50,858 bases of DNA from Candidatus Nezhaarchaeales archaeon (GTDB taxonomy: Archaea; Thermoproteota; Methanomethylicia; Nezhaarchaeales; JAWCJE01). Where the stretch lies: the NCBI GenBank assembly GCA_038853715.1, contig JAWCJE010000013.1, positions 1 to 50,858 of the forward strand. Direction: 5' to 3'. A model generated the notes under the pieces. It searched no databases. It was not told the origin of the DNA and was given only the letters and a program-made list of their open reading frames with translations. Below, piece after piece: positions 41,195 through 50,539 of this stretch; the stretch's first letter is position 1; each line of letters opens with the position of its first letter. The position numbers were made by a program, and so were the translations under genes.

Positions 41195-42634
41195 TTAGAA
41201 GGTCCTATAGGCGAGCCTCAAAGAGCTCTTCGCCTCCTTATTACAGATTACACAATTTCCAACATCGTCTTCGCCTCCACCTTTTAACGGGGAGCCTAGT
41301 ACCTTTAAACCGGCTGAATCAACCTTCAACGCGCACTCTAAGGAGCCACACCATGGAACTACGACTATGCCCAGCCCCTCCTTCAACGTTTTAAGCGCTT
41401 CATTAAGCGTGTTTATCCTACGTATTCGCTCTTTAAACCGTTTCCATGCTCGCTCCTTCAAGTTTTTCATCACTTCGCTTAAAAGCTCCCCTACGTAGTT
41501 AGCTAGCTTATCTAGGCTACACGTACTCCTTTCAAAGGTATCTCTACGGGCTAACGTTACCATTTTCTTCTCCACATCAATAGGGCCTACCTCAGCCCTA
41601 AGTGGAACCCCCTTCCTCTCCCAATAGTAAAACTTCCCCCCCGGAGTTACATCTTGTCTATCGTCGATCGTTACCCTATAACCGGACCCCTTAAGGGTTT
41701 CAAGGACCTCTCGAGAGTATAGCTCTACCTCCTTCTCCTTGCCCTTGTAGGGTATTGGTACTACTACTACCTGTATTGGGGCTACGTTAGGAGGGAGGAC
41801 TACACCTCGCTCATCGCCATGTAGCGATATTAACGCGGCTATAACCCTCTCAGAAACACCGTAGCTCGTAGTGTAAACGTACTCATGGCTCCCATCCGGT
41901 TTCAGGTAGGTTACATCGAAGGCTTTAGAGAAGTTTTGCCCTAAATGGTGAACGGTGCCTATCTGCAAGGTCCTTCCATCGGGCGTTATAGTCTCAAACG
42001 ATACGCTGTAAAGCGCTCCAGCGAACTTATCCCATTCAGGGCGTCGCGATATTACATAGGGTATTCCAAGCTCGTCGAAAAAGGCCTTATAAATTCGAAT
42101 ACCCTCCTCAACCTGTTTTTCGGCCTCCTCATACGTTGCATGCGCTGTATGTGCCTCCTTAAACGAGGTTACTTCGCGTACCCTTATCATTGGATGCGTA
42201 GCCTTAGTCTCATACCTAAACGTATTAACTATCTGATACACCTTCTTAGGCAGGTCGGTGTAATCGTGAATCCAAAACTTAAACATCTGCATTACTACGG
42301 TTTCACTCGTAGGTCTAAGCGCTAATTTCTCATCTAGCTCCGTGGTACCTCCATGCGTAACCCAGAAAACCTCACTCTCAAAACCTTTAATGTGTACCTT
42401 CTCCTTATCCAGTAGACTTTTAGGGATAAGCAGGGGGAAAAGGCACTCCTCATGCCCAGCTTCGTCAAGCAACCTTCTAAGGATATTTAACACGTTCTGC
42501 CTAAGCTTAAAGCCGTAAGGAGGCCAGACACCGCAGCCCTTCACAGTGTACCTATAATCGTAAATGCCGGCGGTCAATGTTGCTTCGTGGAACCACTCCA
42601 TAAAGCTACGCTCCCTATCGCCTTTCACGGTCAA
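41195..42634 (-). CDS. proS: Prolyl-tRNA synthetase, archaeal type
   Basis: Charges tRNA-Pro. 479 residues of class II architecture: motif 2-type [20 protein letters not shown], motif 3 region with [22 protein letters not shown] (the last part is the start of the anticodon domain), then the C-terminal zinc-like domain WCGSLECA and [13 protein letters not shown] ending in YRTF. It lacks the bacterial editing insertion, as expected for archaea and eukaryotes. Start ATG at 42634 gives [15 protein letters not shown]. No operon partner; upstream is a long decayed stretch. Confidence 0.95.
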   Translation of the reverse strand: MTVKGDRERSFMEWFHEATLTAGIYDYRYTVKGCGVWPPYGFKLRQNVLNILRRLLDEAGHEECLFPLLIPKSLLDKEKVHIKGFESEVFWVTHGGTTELDEKLALRPTSETVVMQMFKFWIHDYTDLPKKVYQIVNTFRYETKATHPMIRVREVTSFKEAHTAHATYEEAEKQVEEGIRIYKAFFDELGIPYVISRRPEWDKFAGALYSVSFETITPDGRTLQIGTVHHLGQNFSKAFDVTYLKPDGSHEYVYTTSYGVSERVIAALISLHGDERGVVLPPNVAPIQVVVVPIPYKGKEKEVELYSREVLETLKGSGYRVTIDDRQDVTPGGKFYYWERKGVPLRAEVGPIDVEKKMVTLARRDTFERSTCSLDKLANYVGELLSEVMKNLKERAWKRFKERIRRINTLNEALKTLKEGLGIVVVPWCGSLECALKVDSAGLKVLGSPLKGGGEDDVGNCVICNKEAKSSLRLAYRTF

Positions 42635-42649
42635 AGCCTTGTCACACCT

Positions 42650-43254
42650 CGCTTAAGCGCCTTTAGCTTTAAGCCGTAGAGCCTTAAAAACGTAATTAGC
42701 ATCGAGAGGCTCTTAAGCATCCTACTTGGACATTGAAACTGAACGTGCAAATCCACGCTAATAAGGCTATAACCATAGATCAACCCCTATTTAACCGCTT
42801 CAGCAAGGCCACTACCATGCTTGTAACGGTTCATCGCTTCCTGATCATCGAGCTCATTATGTTTAGTATTGTTGTAGATTATTTTTACCCGGTTTAATGT
42901 TATTTGTTTTATGCCCCCGTGTTTAAAGCCGTGGAACCTCTTTAGCCTATGCTCCAACCTACTACCTTAGGTTAAAATCCAAAGTAGCCCTAGGTGAACT
43001 TAGTTGTATGATGTTTCAACAAGTAGTAGATGTTGAACTCGTCCAAAAACTCCTTATTCGTTCTTAGGGCTTCAGTAGGAGATCTAATCAACTAAGTATC
43101 AAGGTTTTCGGGCGGGCTCGGTACATACTTCCTGTACGCGTTAGGCGTAGTAGTTTTCATGGTTATCTACGCCCATAAGGTTACGCGTCCGAAGGGCGGT
43201 AGATACGGAAAAGCTGAAAACTGGTTTTCCATCCTAGCGCTAATTTTTTAACGT
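42650..43254. pseudogene. Decayed coding scraps on both strands
   Basis: The minus strand (about 42960 down to 42650) reads LEHRLKRFHGFKHGGIKQIT, RVKIIYNNTKHNELDDQEAM, a stop after AEAVK, then GLIYGYSLISVDLHVQF in the same frame, which looks like a broken gene, possibly the C-terminal part of a transposase. On the plus strand 43100-43251 reads RFSGGLGTYFLYALGVVVFM, VIYAHKVTRPKGGRYGKAEN, WFSILALIF and stop: a membrane-helix fragment without a start. Neither is assigned to a family. Confidence 0.45.
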
Positions 43255-43337
43255 TACCATTCCTTCCCCTTAGTTAACGACTTCCGAGGAAATCGAAGTG
43301 TTGGATGGATCGAGCGGCTTCAAGATGGGTGTTAGTT

Positions 43338-44648
43338 ATGGTGCCTAAGTTCGACGTAGCGATCGTAGGAGCCGGGGTAGCTGGTTGCTTAATGGCCGCG
43401 GGATTAGCTAAGAAGGGTTTAAGCGTATGTTTAATTGAGCGTAAACCTATCTCCAAGATCGGCGTTAAAGTTTGCGGTGACGCCTTAATAGCGGATTCAA
43501 AGCTTAAAGAAATAGGTTTTCAACCGCCTAAAGGGTACGTTGAACGTGAGTTATACGGCTTTAAAGTCTACGTTCCGGGCCTTGACGTTATAACCCTTAA
43601 AGCTAAGGTACTACTACTCGATAGAGAAGGCTTCGGCCGTTGGCTTTTTGAACGAGCCCTCGATCAAGGCGTAACCCCTTTTGAATCCACAATAGCCATT
43701 AACCCTATAATCAGCGATGGCTGGGTTAAAGGGGTAAAGGTTAAACGGCTTAACGAACCACCCTTAACTATCAACAGCGGGTTAACGGTTGACGCCAGCG
43801 GTGTAGCGTCATTTCTCAGGCGTAAGCTACCGAGGGAATGGTGGGTTTCAGAAGAGGTAACACGGTACGATCTAGCTTTATGCTACAGGGAGATAAGGCT
43901 GGCTGAAGGCTTCGACGACGACTATTGCTCGATTTACTACGATCAAGCTATTAGCCCGATGGGCTACTTATGGATCTTCCCCAAGTCAAAGGGGAAGGTT
44001 AACGTTGGCGTAGGCTTAAGGATGAACGTTAAAGCCCCCCTAAGAGAGGTGCTTCACCATCACCTAGCCTGCGATCCAAGGTTTAACTCTTCAAGAATTC
44101 TTCACGCCGGCTGGGGCGTAGTACCTGCTCGGCATCCGTTAAAGTGTTTTACGTCTAACGGCTTCATGGTTATAGGCGACGCAGCATATCAAGCTACCTG
44201 CGGCTTAGGGGAAGGATTAAGGCCATCCATAGTATCCGCCTACTTAGCGGCTCAAGAAGCGGCGGAAGCAGCATACTACGGATTAGAGGATCTATGGGGC
44301 TATAACGTTAAATACCTTAAAACACTGGGGTTAGCACAGGTGCAATCGGCGGCCTTCACCTATTACTTTGAAAGGCTAAGCGATGAAAGACGTAACAAAC
44401 TCCTATCCAACTTCGCCGAGGGATCCTTCAACCTAGAGGCCTTTCTAAACTTTAAGATAGACGCGAAAATCCTAGCTCATTCAGCTAAACTGGGTTTACA
44501 ACAGTTTAAGGAATTAATCGGTGAATGGCGCCTCGTTAGAGAGGTTAAAAGTATCTATACGGCTTATCCGGAGGCGTCTAAAAACTATCCTGAATGGAGC
44601 CTTAGAGCGGATAACTTCTGGTCTAAAATTAAAGCCTCCACGTATTAA
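43338..44648 (+). CDS. Geranylgeranyl reductase family flavoprotein
   Basis: Saturates the geranylgeranyl chains of archaeal ether lipids. From the ATG at 43338 (MVPKFDVAIVGAGVAGCLMAAG) it has about 436 residues: FAD motif GAGVAG near 10-15, VCGDALI, a Trp/Tyr-rich substrate region (YLWIFPKSKGKVNVGVG), and GDAAYQATCGLGEGLRPSI near 285, the typical second FAD segment. The frame opens at 43305, but GGGTG lies properly before the 43338 start. AmrS follows after 57 bases and the two may be cotranscribed. A second partial reductase lies at the right edge. Confidence 0.87.
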   Translation: MVPKFDVAIVGAGVAGCLMAAGLAKKGLSVCLIERKPISKIGVKVCGDALIADSKLKEIGFQPPKGYVERELYGFKVYVPGLDVITLKAKVLLLDREGFGRWLFERALDQGVTPFESTIAINPIISDGWVKGVKVKRLNEPPLTINSGLTVDASGVASFLRRKLPREWWVSEEVTRYDLALCYREIRLAEGFDDDYCSIYYDQAISPMGYLWIFPKSKGKVNVGVGLRMNVKAPLREVLHHHLACDPRFNSSRILHAGWGVVPARHPLKCFTSNGFMVIGDAAYQATCGLGEGLRPSIVSAYLAAQEAAEAAYYGLEDLWGYNVKYLKTLGLAQVQSAAFTYYFERLSDERRNKLLSNFAEGSFNLEAFLNFKIDAKILAHSAKLGLQQFKELIGEWRLVREVKSIYTAYPEASKNYPEWSLRADNFWSKIKASTY

Positions 44649-44705
44649 AGCATCGACGTACAAAAGCCTTTTCTTTAAGCCCCTCTACTTTCATAGTGAA
44701 TCGCC

Positions 44706-45770
44706 ATGAAGCTAGCTATGAAAGAAGCCTACCTATACGAGCAGCTATCAGATAATAAGGTTCAATGCCATGTTTGCGCCCGTAGATGCGTAATTCCTAG
44801 CCAAGCTTACGGCTTCTGCTTCGTAAGGAAGAACGTGGATGGAAGGCTATACGCTTTAAACTACTCAAAGCTCTGCGCGATTAACGTAGACCCCATAGGG
44901 AAGAAGCCCTTAATGCACTTCAACCCCGGTTCCTCCGTTCTATCCATCGCTACCGTTTCATGCAACTTTAGATGCCGCTACTGTGATAACTGGGCTATAT
45001 CCCAAGAGCGTGAAATAATCGGGCGTAACGTCCCGCCTGAAAAGATAGTAGAGATGGCAAAGGAGAATGAATGTCAAGGCATAACGTACACGTATACGGA
45101 ACCTACAATATTCGTGGAGATCTGTCACGATGCTGGAAGACTCGCCTACGAAAATGGTTTATTTAACACCTGGGTTACAAACGGTTACGCAACCCCTGAA
45201 ACAATCCGCTTCATGGCTGAGGCGCACGCTCTTCAAGCAGCCACGGTAGACTTTAAAGGAGGCGGTAACCCCGAGTTCTATAAACGGCTTGCAGCCGTCC
45301 CCTCGGTTGAACCTATCTACGAGTGCCTAAGGTCGATGAAAAAGCAGGGGATTTACGTCGAAGTCACGAACCTAGTGGTTCCGAAGTATGGTGATTCACT
45401 AGATGATATAGCTAACTTAGCCCGCTGGATTAAGGATAATCTAGGAAGGGAAACCGTTTTCCACCTCCTCCGTTTCCATCCAGACTACGAGCTCATAGAC
45501 GTTCCCTCCACTCCCATCGAAACGCTTGAAAAGGCAAGGGAGGTAGCCATGGAGTACTTAGACTACGTATTACTTGGAAACGTTCCGGGGCATTCCGGAG
45601 AGCATACGTACTGCCCGAGCTGTAAGCAGGCCGTCATCGAACGCTTCAGCTTCAGCGTCATAAAATGGAACCTAACCCAAGATAATAGATGCATGAACTG
45701 CGGTTATAAAATCCCGATCCAAGGACGGTACTACCCAGGTGGTTTAAGCTATCCAAGGACGATACTATAG
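44706..45770 (+). CDS. amrS: AmrS-type radical SAM enzyme (AMMECR1/Memo-associated)
   Basis: 354 residues. N-terminal cysteines C21, C24, C28, C38 (CHVCARRC and FCFV), radical SAM cluster C86-x3-C90-x2-C93 in CNFRCRYCDNW, a TYTYTEPTIF segment, NLVVPKYGDSL, and a C-terminal zinc-like pair set CPSC/CMNCG. This order matches the AmmeMemoRadiSam enzyme family. The reaction is not established from sequence; the partner AMMECR1 and Memo genes are not in the window. It follows the geranylgeranyl reductase by 57 bases. Confidence 0.9.
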   Translation: MKLAMKEAYLYEQLSDNKVQCHVCARRCVIPSQAYGFCFVRKNVDGRLYALNYSKLCAINVDPIGKKPLMHFNPGSSVLSIATVSCNFRCRYCDNWAISQEREIIGRNVPPEKIVEMAKENECQGITYTYTEPTIFVEICHDAGRLAYENGLFNTWVTNGYATPETIRFMAEAHALQAATVDFKGGGNPEFYKRLAAVPSVEPIYECLRSMKKQGIYVEVTNLVVPKYGDSLDDIANLARWIKDNLGRETVFHLLRFHPDYELIDVPSTPIETLEKAREVAMEYLDYVLLGNVPGHSGEHTYCPSCKQAVIERFSFSVIKWNLTQDNRCMNCGYKIPIQGRYYPGGLSYPRTIL

Positions 45771-45881
45771 CTTAAACAATCCTTTGTGAGCTTTTATCAT
45801 TTCAAGCTCGACTCACGCATCCAGCCGTTAAACGATGGTAAAAAGACGAATGAACTAGTTAAATCATCCCGTTAACAACCC

Positions 45882-45967
45882 TTACTGAACCAGCCCAGCC
45901 GTAAGCTTCTTAATAGCGTCGTAAACCATCTTCTCGTTAACCGTACCAGTATAATAAACATCCACTT
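45882..45967 (-). pseudogene. C-terminal gene fragment next to the MITE-like element
   Basis: On the minus strand the segment reads DVYYTGTVNEKMVYDAI and KKLTAGLVQ to a stop at 45882-45884. The frame is cut at its upstream side by the inverted-repeat element at 45968-46068; across the element the sequence continues but soon meets stops. The family is not recognised. Confidence 0.45.
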
Positions 45968-46076
45968 AGCTTTGTGGCTTAATTATGTACTCCTCATTAA
46001 TCCTACATTAAACACCTCACGTTAACCCATGTAAAGTTAATGTAGGGCTAGGAATTAAGCCACAAAGCATCCACTT
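45960..46076. mobile_element. MITE-like element with 16-bp inverted repeats and 8-bp target duplication
   Basis: Terminal arms GCTTTGTGGCTTAATT (45969-45984) and AATTAAGCCACAAAGC (46053-46068) are perfect complements. An inner pair TTAATGTAGG/CCTACATTAA also matches. The 8 bases atccactt flank the element at 45960-45967 and 46069-46076, the direct duplication expected from transposition. The ~100-bp interior has no gene, so it is non-autonomous. No transposase with these ends is present in the window. Confidence 0.8.
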
Positions 46077-46184
46077 GTAAATGGGAAGGACGAGGTTAAA
46101 GTTTTGTAGTAAGCCCGCCTAAAATCCTTCTATAGGAGAGATCAGTCTTAGTAAACGTTTTTAACCTGTAGCCTCCCCCTTAAC

Positions 46185-46370
46185 GTAGGTTATGCATACG
46201 ATGTACGAGACGAAACAATAAGCGAAGCAATAAGAAAAATGAGAACCACAAAAATAGAACACCTACCAGTAATAAACGAAGAAAACAAACCACTAGGAAT
46301 AATATCAATACACCACATATACGGAATACTCATAAACATACTCGAACAACTACTCGGATACAAAACATAA
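46185..46370 (+). pseudogene. CBS-domain fragment of different base composition
   Basis: The plus strand reads YDVRDETISEAIRKMRTTKI, EHLPVINEENKPLGIISIHH and IYGILINILEQLLGYKT, ending in TAA at 46368. This is the second half of a CBS domain (HLPVxxxxxxPLGIIS). No start codon precedes it in frame. The codons are strongly A-rich (ATA, AAA, ACA, GAA) unlike all neighbours, suggesting a segment brought in from a different genome. A separate broken frame begins about 35 bases further. Confidence 0.65.
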
Positions 46371-46404
46371 AACCAACACAAACCTCCCACAACCAAATAA
46401 AAAA

Positions 46405-46476
46405 GTGGAAACATGAAAAACCATTAAGACAGCCTGCGCACTATGCTACCTCGGCTGCGGCATAAACGTTTATTAT
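46405..46476 (+). pseudogene. N-terminal scrap of a molybdopterin oxidoreductase
   Basis: After GTG at 46405 and one stop (TGA at 46414) the frame reads KTIKTACALCYLGCGINVYY, with the C-x2-C-x3-C motif (CALCYLGC) that holds the 4Fe-4S cluster at the N-terminus of Mo/W bis-MGD oxidoreductases such as formate dehydrogenases. It stops being protein-like after about 24 residues, where the base composition also returns to that of the neighbours. Only a scrap; identity is likely but not certain. Confidence 0.5.
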
Positions 46477-46497
46477 GGCCTCAAAGCGAGTACGTTC

Positions 46498-46695
46498 CTA
46501 CCGCTTAACGAAGACGTTGGCTCCACCTACCTTAACTTTCTCAGCTAAGACCTTAAGCCTTTGATGAAGGCTAGCGTCCCCTAACACTTGCTTCAAGAAG
46601 GTTCCCTGGAACCAGGTAATAAGCTCCTCGTTAACAACGCGCCGATACGTAAATCGAAAGGGGGAGGCTAAAGGATTAAATACTACTAGGGGCTT
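46498..46695 (-). pseudogene. Unidentified 65-codon C-terminal fragment
   Basis: An open minus-strand frame with no start reads KPLVVFNPLASPFRFTYRRV, VNEELITWFQGTFLKQVLGD and ASLHQRLKVLAEKVKVGGAN VFVKR to TAG at 46498-46500. It follows a TGA and sits just downstream of the acs stop on the same strand. The steady amphipathic pattern suggests the tail of a real protein, but no family is recognised. Confidence 0.45.
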
Positions 46696-46722
46696 TCAGA
46701 GCGGGTTAAGCGTTAGTTTATA

Positions 46723-48699
46723 TTAACCTTCAATCTGCTTCTTTAGCTCCTCGTAAGCCCTTTTAACCTCATCAACGGAGGCTTCATCTTCTAAGGTGCT
46801 TAAGTCCCCTATAGGCTGGTTTAACACTAATGCTTTAAGCACCCTCCTCATAATTTTCCCGCTCCTAGTTTTAGGCAGCTTTGAAACCATAAGTACCTGT
46901 TGAGGAGTCGCAACAGGCCCTATCACCCTCCTTAAGTGTTCAACTAACTCCTCTCCAAGTTTGGATGTCGGCTGGTAACCGTGCCTAAGTATTACAAAAA
47001 CCACTATAGCTTCACCTTTAATAGGGTCGGGTTTACCTATGACTGCGGCCTCAGCCACTGCAGGATGTGATATTAAGGCGCTTTCAACCTCGGCTGTCCC
47101 TATCCTATGACCAGCAACCTTAAGCACTTCATCAGCCCTACCGAGGATCCAGAAATAGTTATCCTCATCCCTTATAGCGTAGTCTCCAGTATAATAAACG
47201 CCTGGAAACCTTGACCAATAGGTACTCTTATACCTTTCCGGGTCCTTATAAATAGTCATCAGCATGCCGGGCCAAGGCTTCCTTATAACCAAGTAGCCCT
47301 TAACCTTAGGCGGTACGCTTCTACCTTCCTCATCCACTACGTCAGCATCTACACCCGGTAGTGGCATGGTGGCTGAGCCCGGCTTTAACGGTATAAGCTC
47401 TATCCCTGGAGCCGCTGAGATCATAATGCCCCCGGTTTCCGTTTGCCACCACGTATCAACGATAGGACACCTACCACCCCCGATATTTTTGAAGTACCAA
47501 AGCCAAGCTTCGGGGTTTATAGGTTCGCCGACACTTCCAAGGATCCTTAAGCTTGACAGATCGTAGCCCTTTAACCACTCCTCGCCGTACCTCATAAACA
47601 TCCTAATGGCCGTAGGCGAAGTATAAAACGTTGTCACTTTATACTTATCGATGATACTCCACCATCGACTAGGCGTCGGATAATCCGGCGCCCCTTCATA
47701 GAGCACTATGGTGGCCCCATGGCTTAATGGCGCGTAAACTATGGAGCTATGACCGGTCACCCAGCCAACATCAGCAGTACACCAGTAAACGCAATCCTCC
47801 TCTATATCAAATACCCATTTATATACCGAATGGTTAAAGACCATGTAGCCGCCGGTACTATGCACAATGCCCTTGGGCTTACCCGTCGTCCCCGAAGTGT
47901 ATAGGATGTATAAGGGGTGGTTTGATTCCACCGGCTCGGGTTTAACGTAGTCTTCAGCATCCTTTAATAGGTCGTGGAGCCATAGGTCCCTACCAGCCTT
48001 CATGTCAACCTCGATACTAGCCCTTTTAACCACTATGACCTTTTCCACGGTTGAAGCTTTCTCCAAGGCCTCATCAGCTACTTTCTTCAGATTTAAAACC
48101 TTACCACGTCTAAAGGAGCCATCAGCCGTTACCAGTACCTTAGCCTCAACGTCATTAACCCTATCGGCTAAAGCTCCAGCACTAAAACCTGAAAATACTA
48201 CGGTATGAGGGGCTCCCAGCCTAGCGCAAGCCAGCATAAAATACGGCAACTCAAGTATCATAGGTAGATAGATGGCCACCTTATCGCCCTTCTTAACCCC
48301 TAGGTTTTTTAAAACCGACGCGCACCTATTGACTTCACGGTAGAGCTCAGCGTAGCTTATCGTTCTACTATCCCCAGGCTCCCCCTCCCAGTACATAGCC
48401 ACCTTATTCCTCCTCCAGCCCTTCATGTGATGATCAACGCATAAGTAAGACGCGTTTAAAACACCTCCAACAAACCATTTAGCAAAGGGAGGATCCCACT
48501 CTAAGACCTTATCCCAAGTTCTAAACCATTCAAGTTTACGGGCTTCAGCATCCCAGAATTTTTCCGGATCCCTTATCGACGCCTCATAAACCTCCATATA
48601 CCGTTTAACCGGCCAAACCGTAGATCCCGTTGGCAGCGTTATGGTGGACACGCCTATACGCCAACCATGTTTCTTTTCTACGGAAGGCCAAACGGTCAT
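46723..48699 (-). CDS. acs: Acetyl-CoA synthetase (AMP-forming)
   Basis: Converts acetate, ATP and CoA to acetyl-CoA. 658 residues with the adenylate-forming motifs YTSGTTGKPKGIVH, WWQTETGG, TGDYAIRDEDNYFWILGRADEVLKV and the C-terminal catalytic lysine in KTRSGKIMRR, in usual order and of normal length. The start at 48699 reads MTVWPSVEKKHGWRIGVSTI, slightly longer than some homologues; a later Met (MEVYEASIRDPEKFW) is the family-conserved first motif. Propionate or other short acids may also be used. Upstream 230 bases contain no gene; the ATP-cone gene diverges. Confidence 0.94.
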   Translation of the reverse strand: MTVWPSVEKKHGWRIGVSTITLPTGSTVWPVKRYMEVYEASIRDPEKFWDAEARKLEWFRTWDKVLEWDPPFAKWFVGGVLNASYLCVDHHMKGWRRNKVAMYWEGEPGDSRTISYAELYREVNRCASVLKNLGVKKGDKVAIYLPMILELPYFMLACARLGAPHTVVFSGFSAGALADRVNDVEAKVLVTADGSFRRGKVLNLKKVADEALEKASTVEKVIVVKRASIEVDMKAGRDLWLHDLLKDAEDYVKPEPVESNHPLYILYTSGTTGKPKGIVHSTGGYMVFNHSVYKWVFDIEEDCVYWCTADVGWVTGHSSIVYAPLSHGATIVLYEGAPDYPTPSRWWSIIDKYKVTTFYTSPTAIRMFMRYGEEWLKGYDLSSLRILGSVGEPINPEAWLWYFKNIGGGRCPIVDTWWQTETGGIMISAAPGIELIPLKPGSATMPLPGVDADVVDEEGRSVPPKVKGYLVIRKPWPGMLMTIYKDPERYKSTYWSRFPGVYYTGDYAIRDEDNYFWILGRADEVLKVAGHRIGTAEVESALISHPAVAEAAVIGKPDPIKGEAIVVFVILRHGYQPTSKLGEELVEHLRRVIGPVATPQQVLMVSKLPKTRSGKIMRRVLKALVLNQPIGDLSTLEDEASVDEVKRAYEELKKQIEG

Positions 48700-48937
48700 T
48701 AAATATTTAAAGCTTACTAAAGCGTAAAATCCTCCTTCTACAATCGAATACGCAAACGGCTCTAAAACCTTAAGTCGTCACGCTCCTTCAGAGGCTAAGT
48801 AATCGGTATCGGTTAGATGTACGTGAAGATTGTTGGTAAACCGTTAATAACGCGGTACGCTCCCTAATTAATCCGTGGATTAGGGCGTTCCTCAAAAATC
48901 TTAAAGGCAACCCTTACCCTAAACGTTAGGGGTTTGC

Positions 48938-49603
48938 TTGGAGTTAAGGAAGGAACGGGTAAAGAGTAACGTAGTTAACGTCCCCCTAGAGATAATATTG
49001 CTGGCCGCCGTGGACGTATTAGGTGAAAACGTTGAAGAGAAAAGGGAGAACGACGAAATAATCCTAACGGCTAAATCAAGCATCTGTCCACCGCTCATTA
49101 AGATAAGGCGGGTCGGCGAGGATACCTATGAGGTTATAACAACTAGCCGCTGCGACATTAAGGATTGTACCTACTGGGAGCGTTGCGCTAGGCTTGATGG
49201 TGAGCGCCAATCCCTCCTCGTAAAAACAATCAACGAACTCGCTGAACGTACGGCGGCTACGTTTAAGCTCCTACGATGGACACCCGAACGGGTCGACGAA
49301 ATAAGCTTAGCGAAGGTTATAGATAGGATAACGAGTAGAGGGGAATTACTACCAACGGTAGTCAAGAGGGATAAAAGCGTTGAGGAATTCATGACCGAGA
49401 AGATCACGATAAGCTGCCTAAAAGCCGGCGCCCCTCTAACAGTAGCAAGGGAAATAGCACATATCGTAGCAGCCGCTGTAAAGGGTAAAAGCAGGGTTTC
49501 AAGCGGGGAAATACGTGAAATAGTAGTAAGCGAGTTAAGGAAGCGTAACCCTAAATGGGAGGAAAACTGGATCAAATTTGAGAAAACCGTTAAGAAGGTT
49601 TAA
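48938..49603 (+). CDS. Protein with N-terminal cysteine domain and C-terminal ATP-cone
   Basis: 221 residues from TTG at 48938. The first ~130 residues have CPPLIKIRRV, TTSRCDIKDCTYWERCARLDG (four cysteines, possibly a zinc or Fe-S site) and are not recognised. The last ~85 residues (VVKRDKSVEEFMTEKITISC ... AREIAHIVAAAVKGKSRVSSGEIREIVVSEL, described by its parts) match the ATP-cone, the nucleotide-binding domain found in NrdR and ribonucleotide reductases. A regulator that reads dATP/ATP, or a nucleotide sensor for another process, is inference. It is 28 bases before the prenyl synthase gene. Confidence 0.75.
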   Translation: MELRKERVKSNVVNVPLEIILLAAVDVLGENVEEKRENDEIILTAKSSICPPLIKIRRVGEDTYEVITTSRCDIKDCTYWERCARLDGERQSLLVKTINELAERTAATFKLLRWTPERVDEISLAKVIDRITSRGELLPTVVKRDKSVEEFMTEKITISCLKAGAPLTVAREIAHIVAAAVKGKSRVSSGEIREIVVSELRKRNPKWEENWIKFEKTVKKV

Positions 49604-49631
49604 GCCCTTTAACCAGTAAAGGCGCATCGTA

Positions 49632-50495
49632 ATGTTAGAGGAAGCTAGCGCGAAGCTAGTGGAGGAACTTGGAGATGAGCTTAAAGGCTACGTAGAACGT
49701 ATAAATGAAGCCCTAGTTAACGAAGCCCTTAAATATCGAGGCTCCAGCTTTTATAAGCCACTCCTCTACGCCTTAGAGAAGGGTAAACGCCTCCGCCCAT
49801 TAATACTACTCTTAGCCTTTGAAGCCGTAGGCGGGAAGGGTGAAAACCCTCTACCAGCCGCGGTTGCCGTAGAACTTCTACATACTGAGTCTTTAATCCA
49901 CGACGACATTATAGATGGCGAGGTTAATAGACGTGGAAGGCTAGCCTTCTACTTAAAGTGGGGGTATAACGCCGCAATCTTAAGCGCCGACTTCATGCTC
50001 GGAATGGTGTTACGAATAGTGTCTACGTATAGAGATAGCAGGGTGGCCGATGAACTGGCCGAGGCGGTAATGCGGATGTGTGAAGGCGAATTACTAGAGT
50101 TATTACTAATCGGTGAAAATAAACCCATAAGCATGGATACCTACATAAACGTAGCGGCCTTAAAGACCGCCTCCTTATTTAAAGCCTCGACTAAAATAGG
50201 CGCTATAATCGGTGGAGGTAACGAGGGGGAGGTGGAAGCCCTCTCAAGGTATGGCTACGCGCTCGGCTTAGCCTATCAAGCTAGGGATGACGCGCTCGAT
50301 ATCGATAGGAAGGAGGAGGAATTAGTAGGCCTCTTAGCATCATCCATAGGCGGACGGGAAGCATTAACCCTCCTAAGGAAAATAGCCCTCTCCTACTCCG
50401 AATCCGCTAAGAAGGCCCTAGTCAGCCTAAACGATTATAAAGCTAAAAGCTACCTCATCAAGATGGCCGATCTAGCGGTTGAACGCTCAATGTAA
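49632..50495 (+). CDS. Trans-prenyltransferase (geranylgeranyl/farnesyl diphosphate synthase)
   Basis: Chain elongation of isoprenyl diphosphates for archaeal ether lipids. 287 residues with the first aspartate-rich motif HDDIIDGE, and the second QARDDALDIDRKEEE (DDxxD). The start ATG at 49632 and the KRLRPLILLLAFEAVGG lead-in are typical. Chain length cannot be told from these motifs. It follows the ATP-cone gene by 28 bases and is followed after 44 bases by an FAD reductase, so the three may form an operon. Confidence 0.92.
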   Translation: MLEEASAKLVEELGDELKGYVERINEALVNEALKYRGSSFYKPLLYALEKGKRLRPLILLLAFEAVGGKGENPLPAAVAVELLHTESLIHDDIIDGEVNRRGRLAFYLKWGYNAAILSADFMLGMVLRIVSTYRDSRVADELAEAVMRMCEGELLELLLIGENKPISMDTYINVAALKTASLFKASTKIGAIIGGGNEGEVEALSRYGYALGLAYQARDDALDIDRKEEELVGLLASSIGGREALTLLRKIALSYSESAKKALVSLNDYKAKSYLIKMADLAVERSM

Positions 50496-50539
50496 GCCCC
50501 TAGGACATGAAAGGTATAGGTTAATGCGTGGTTTAAGCG

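Noticed and set aside
46190-46414. Minus-strand 74-codon hydrophobic frame
   Set aside because: It is the antisense of the A-rich CBS fragment, which reads as a clear protein domain on the plus strand.
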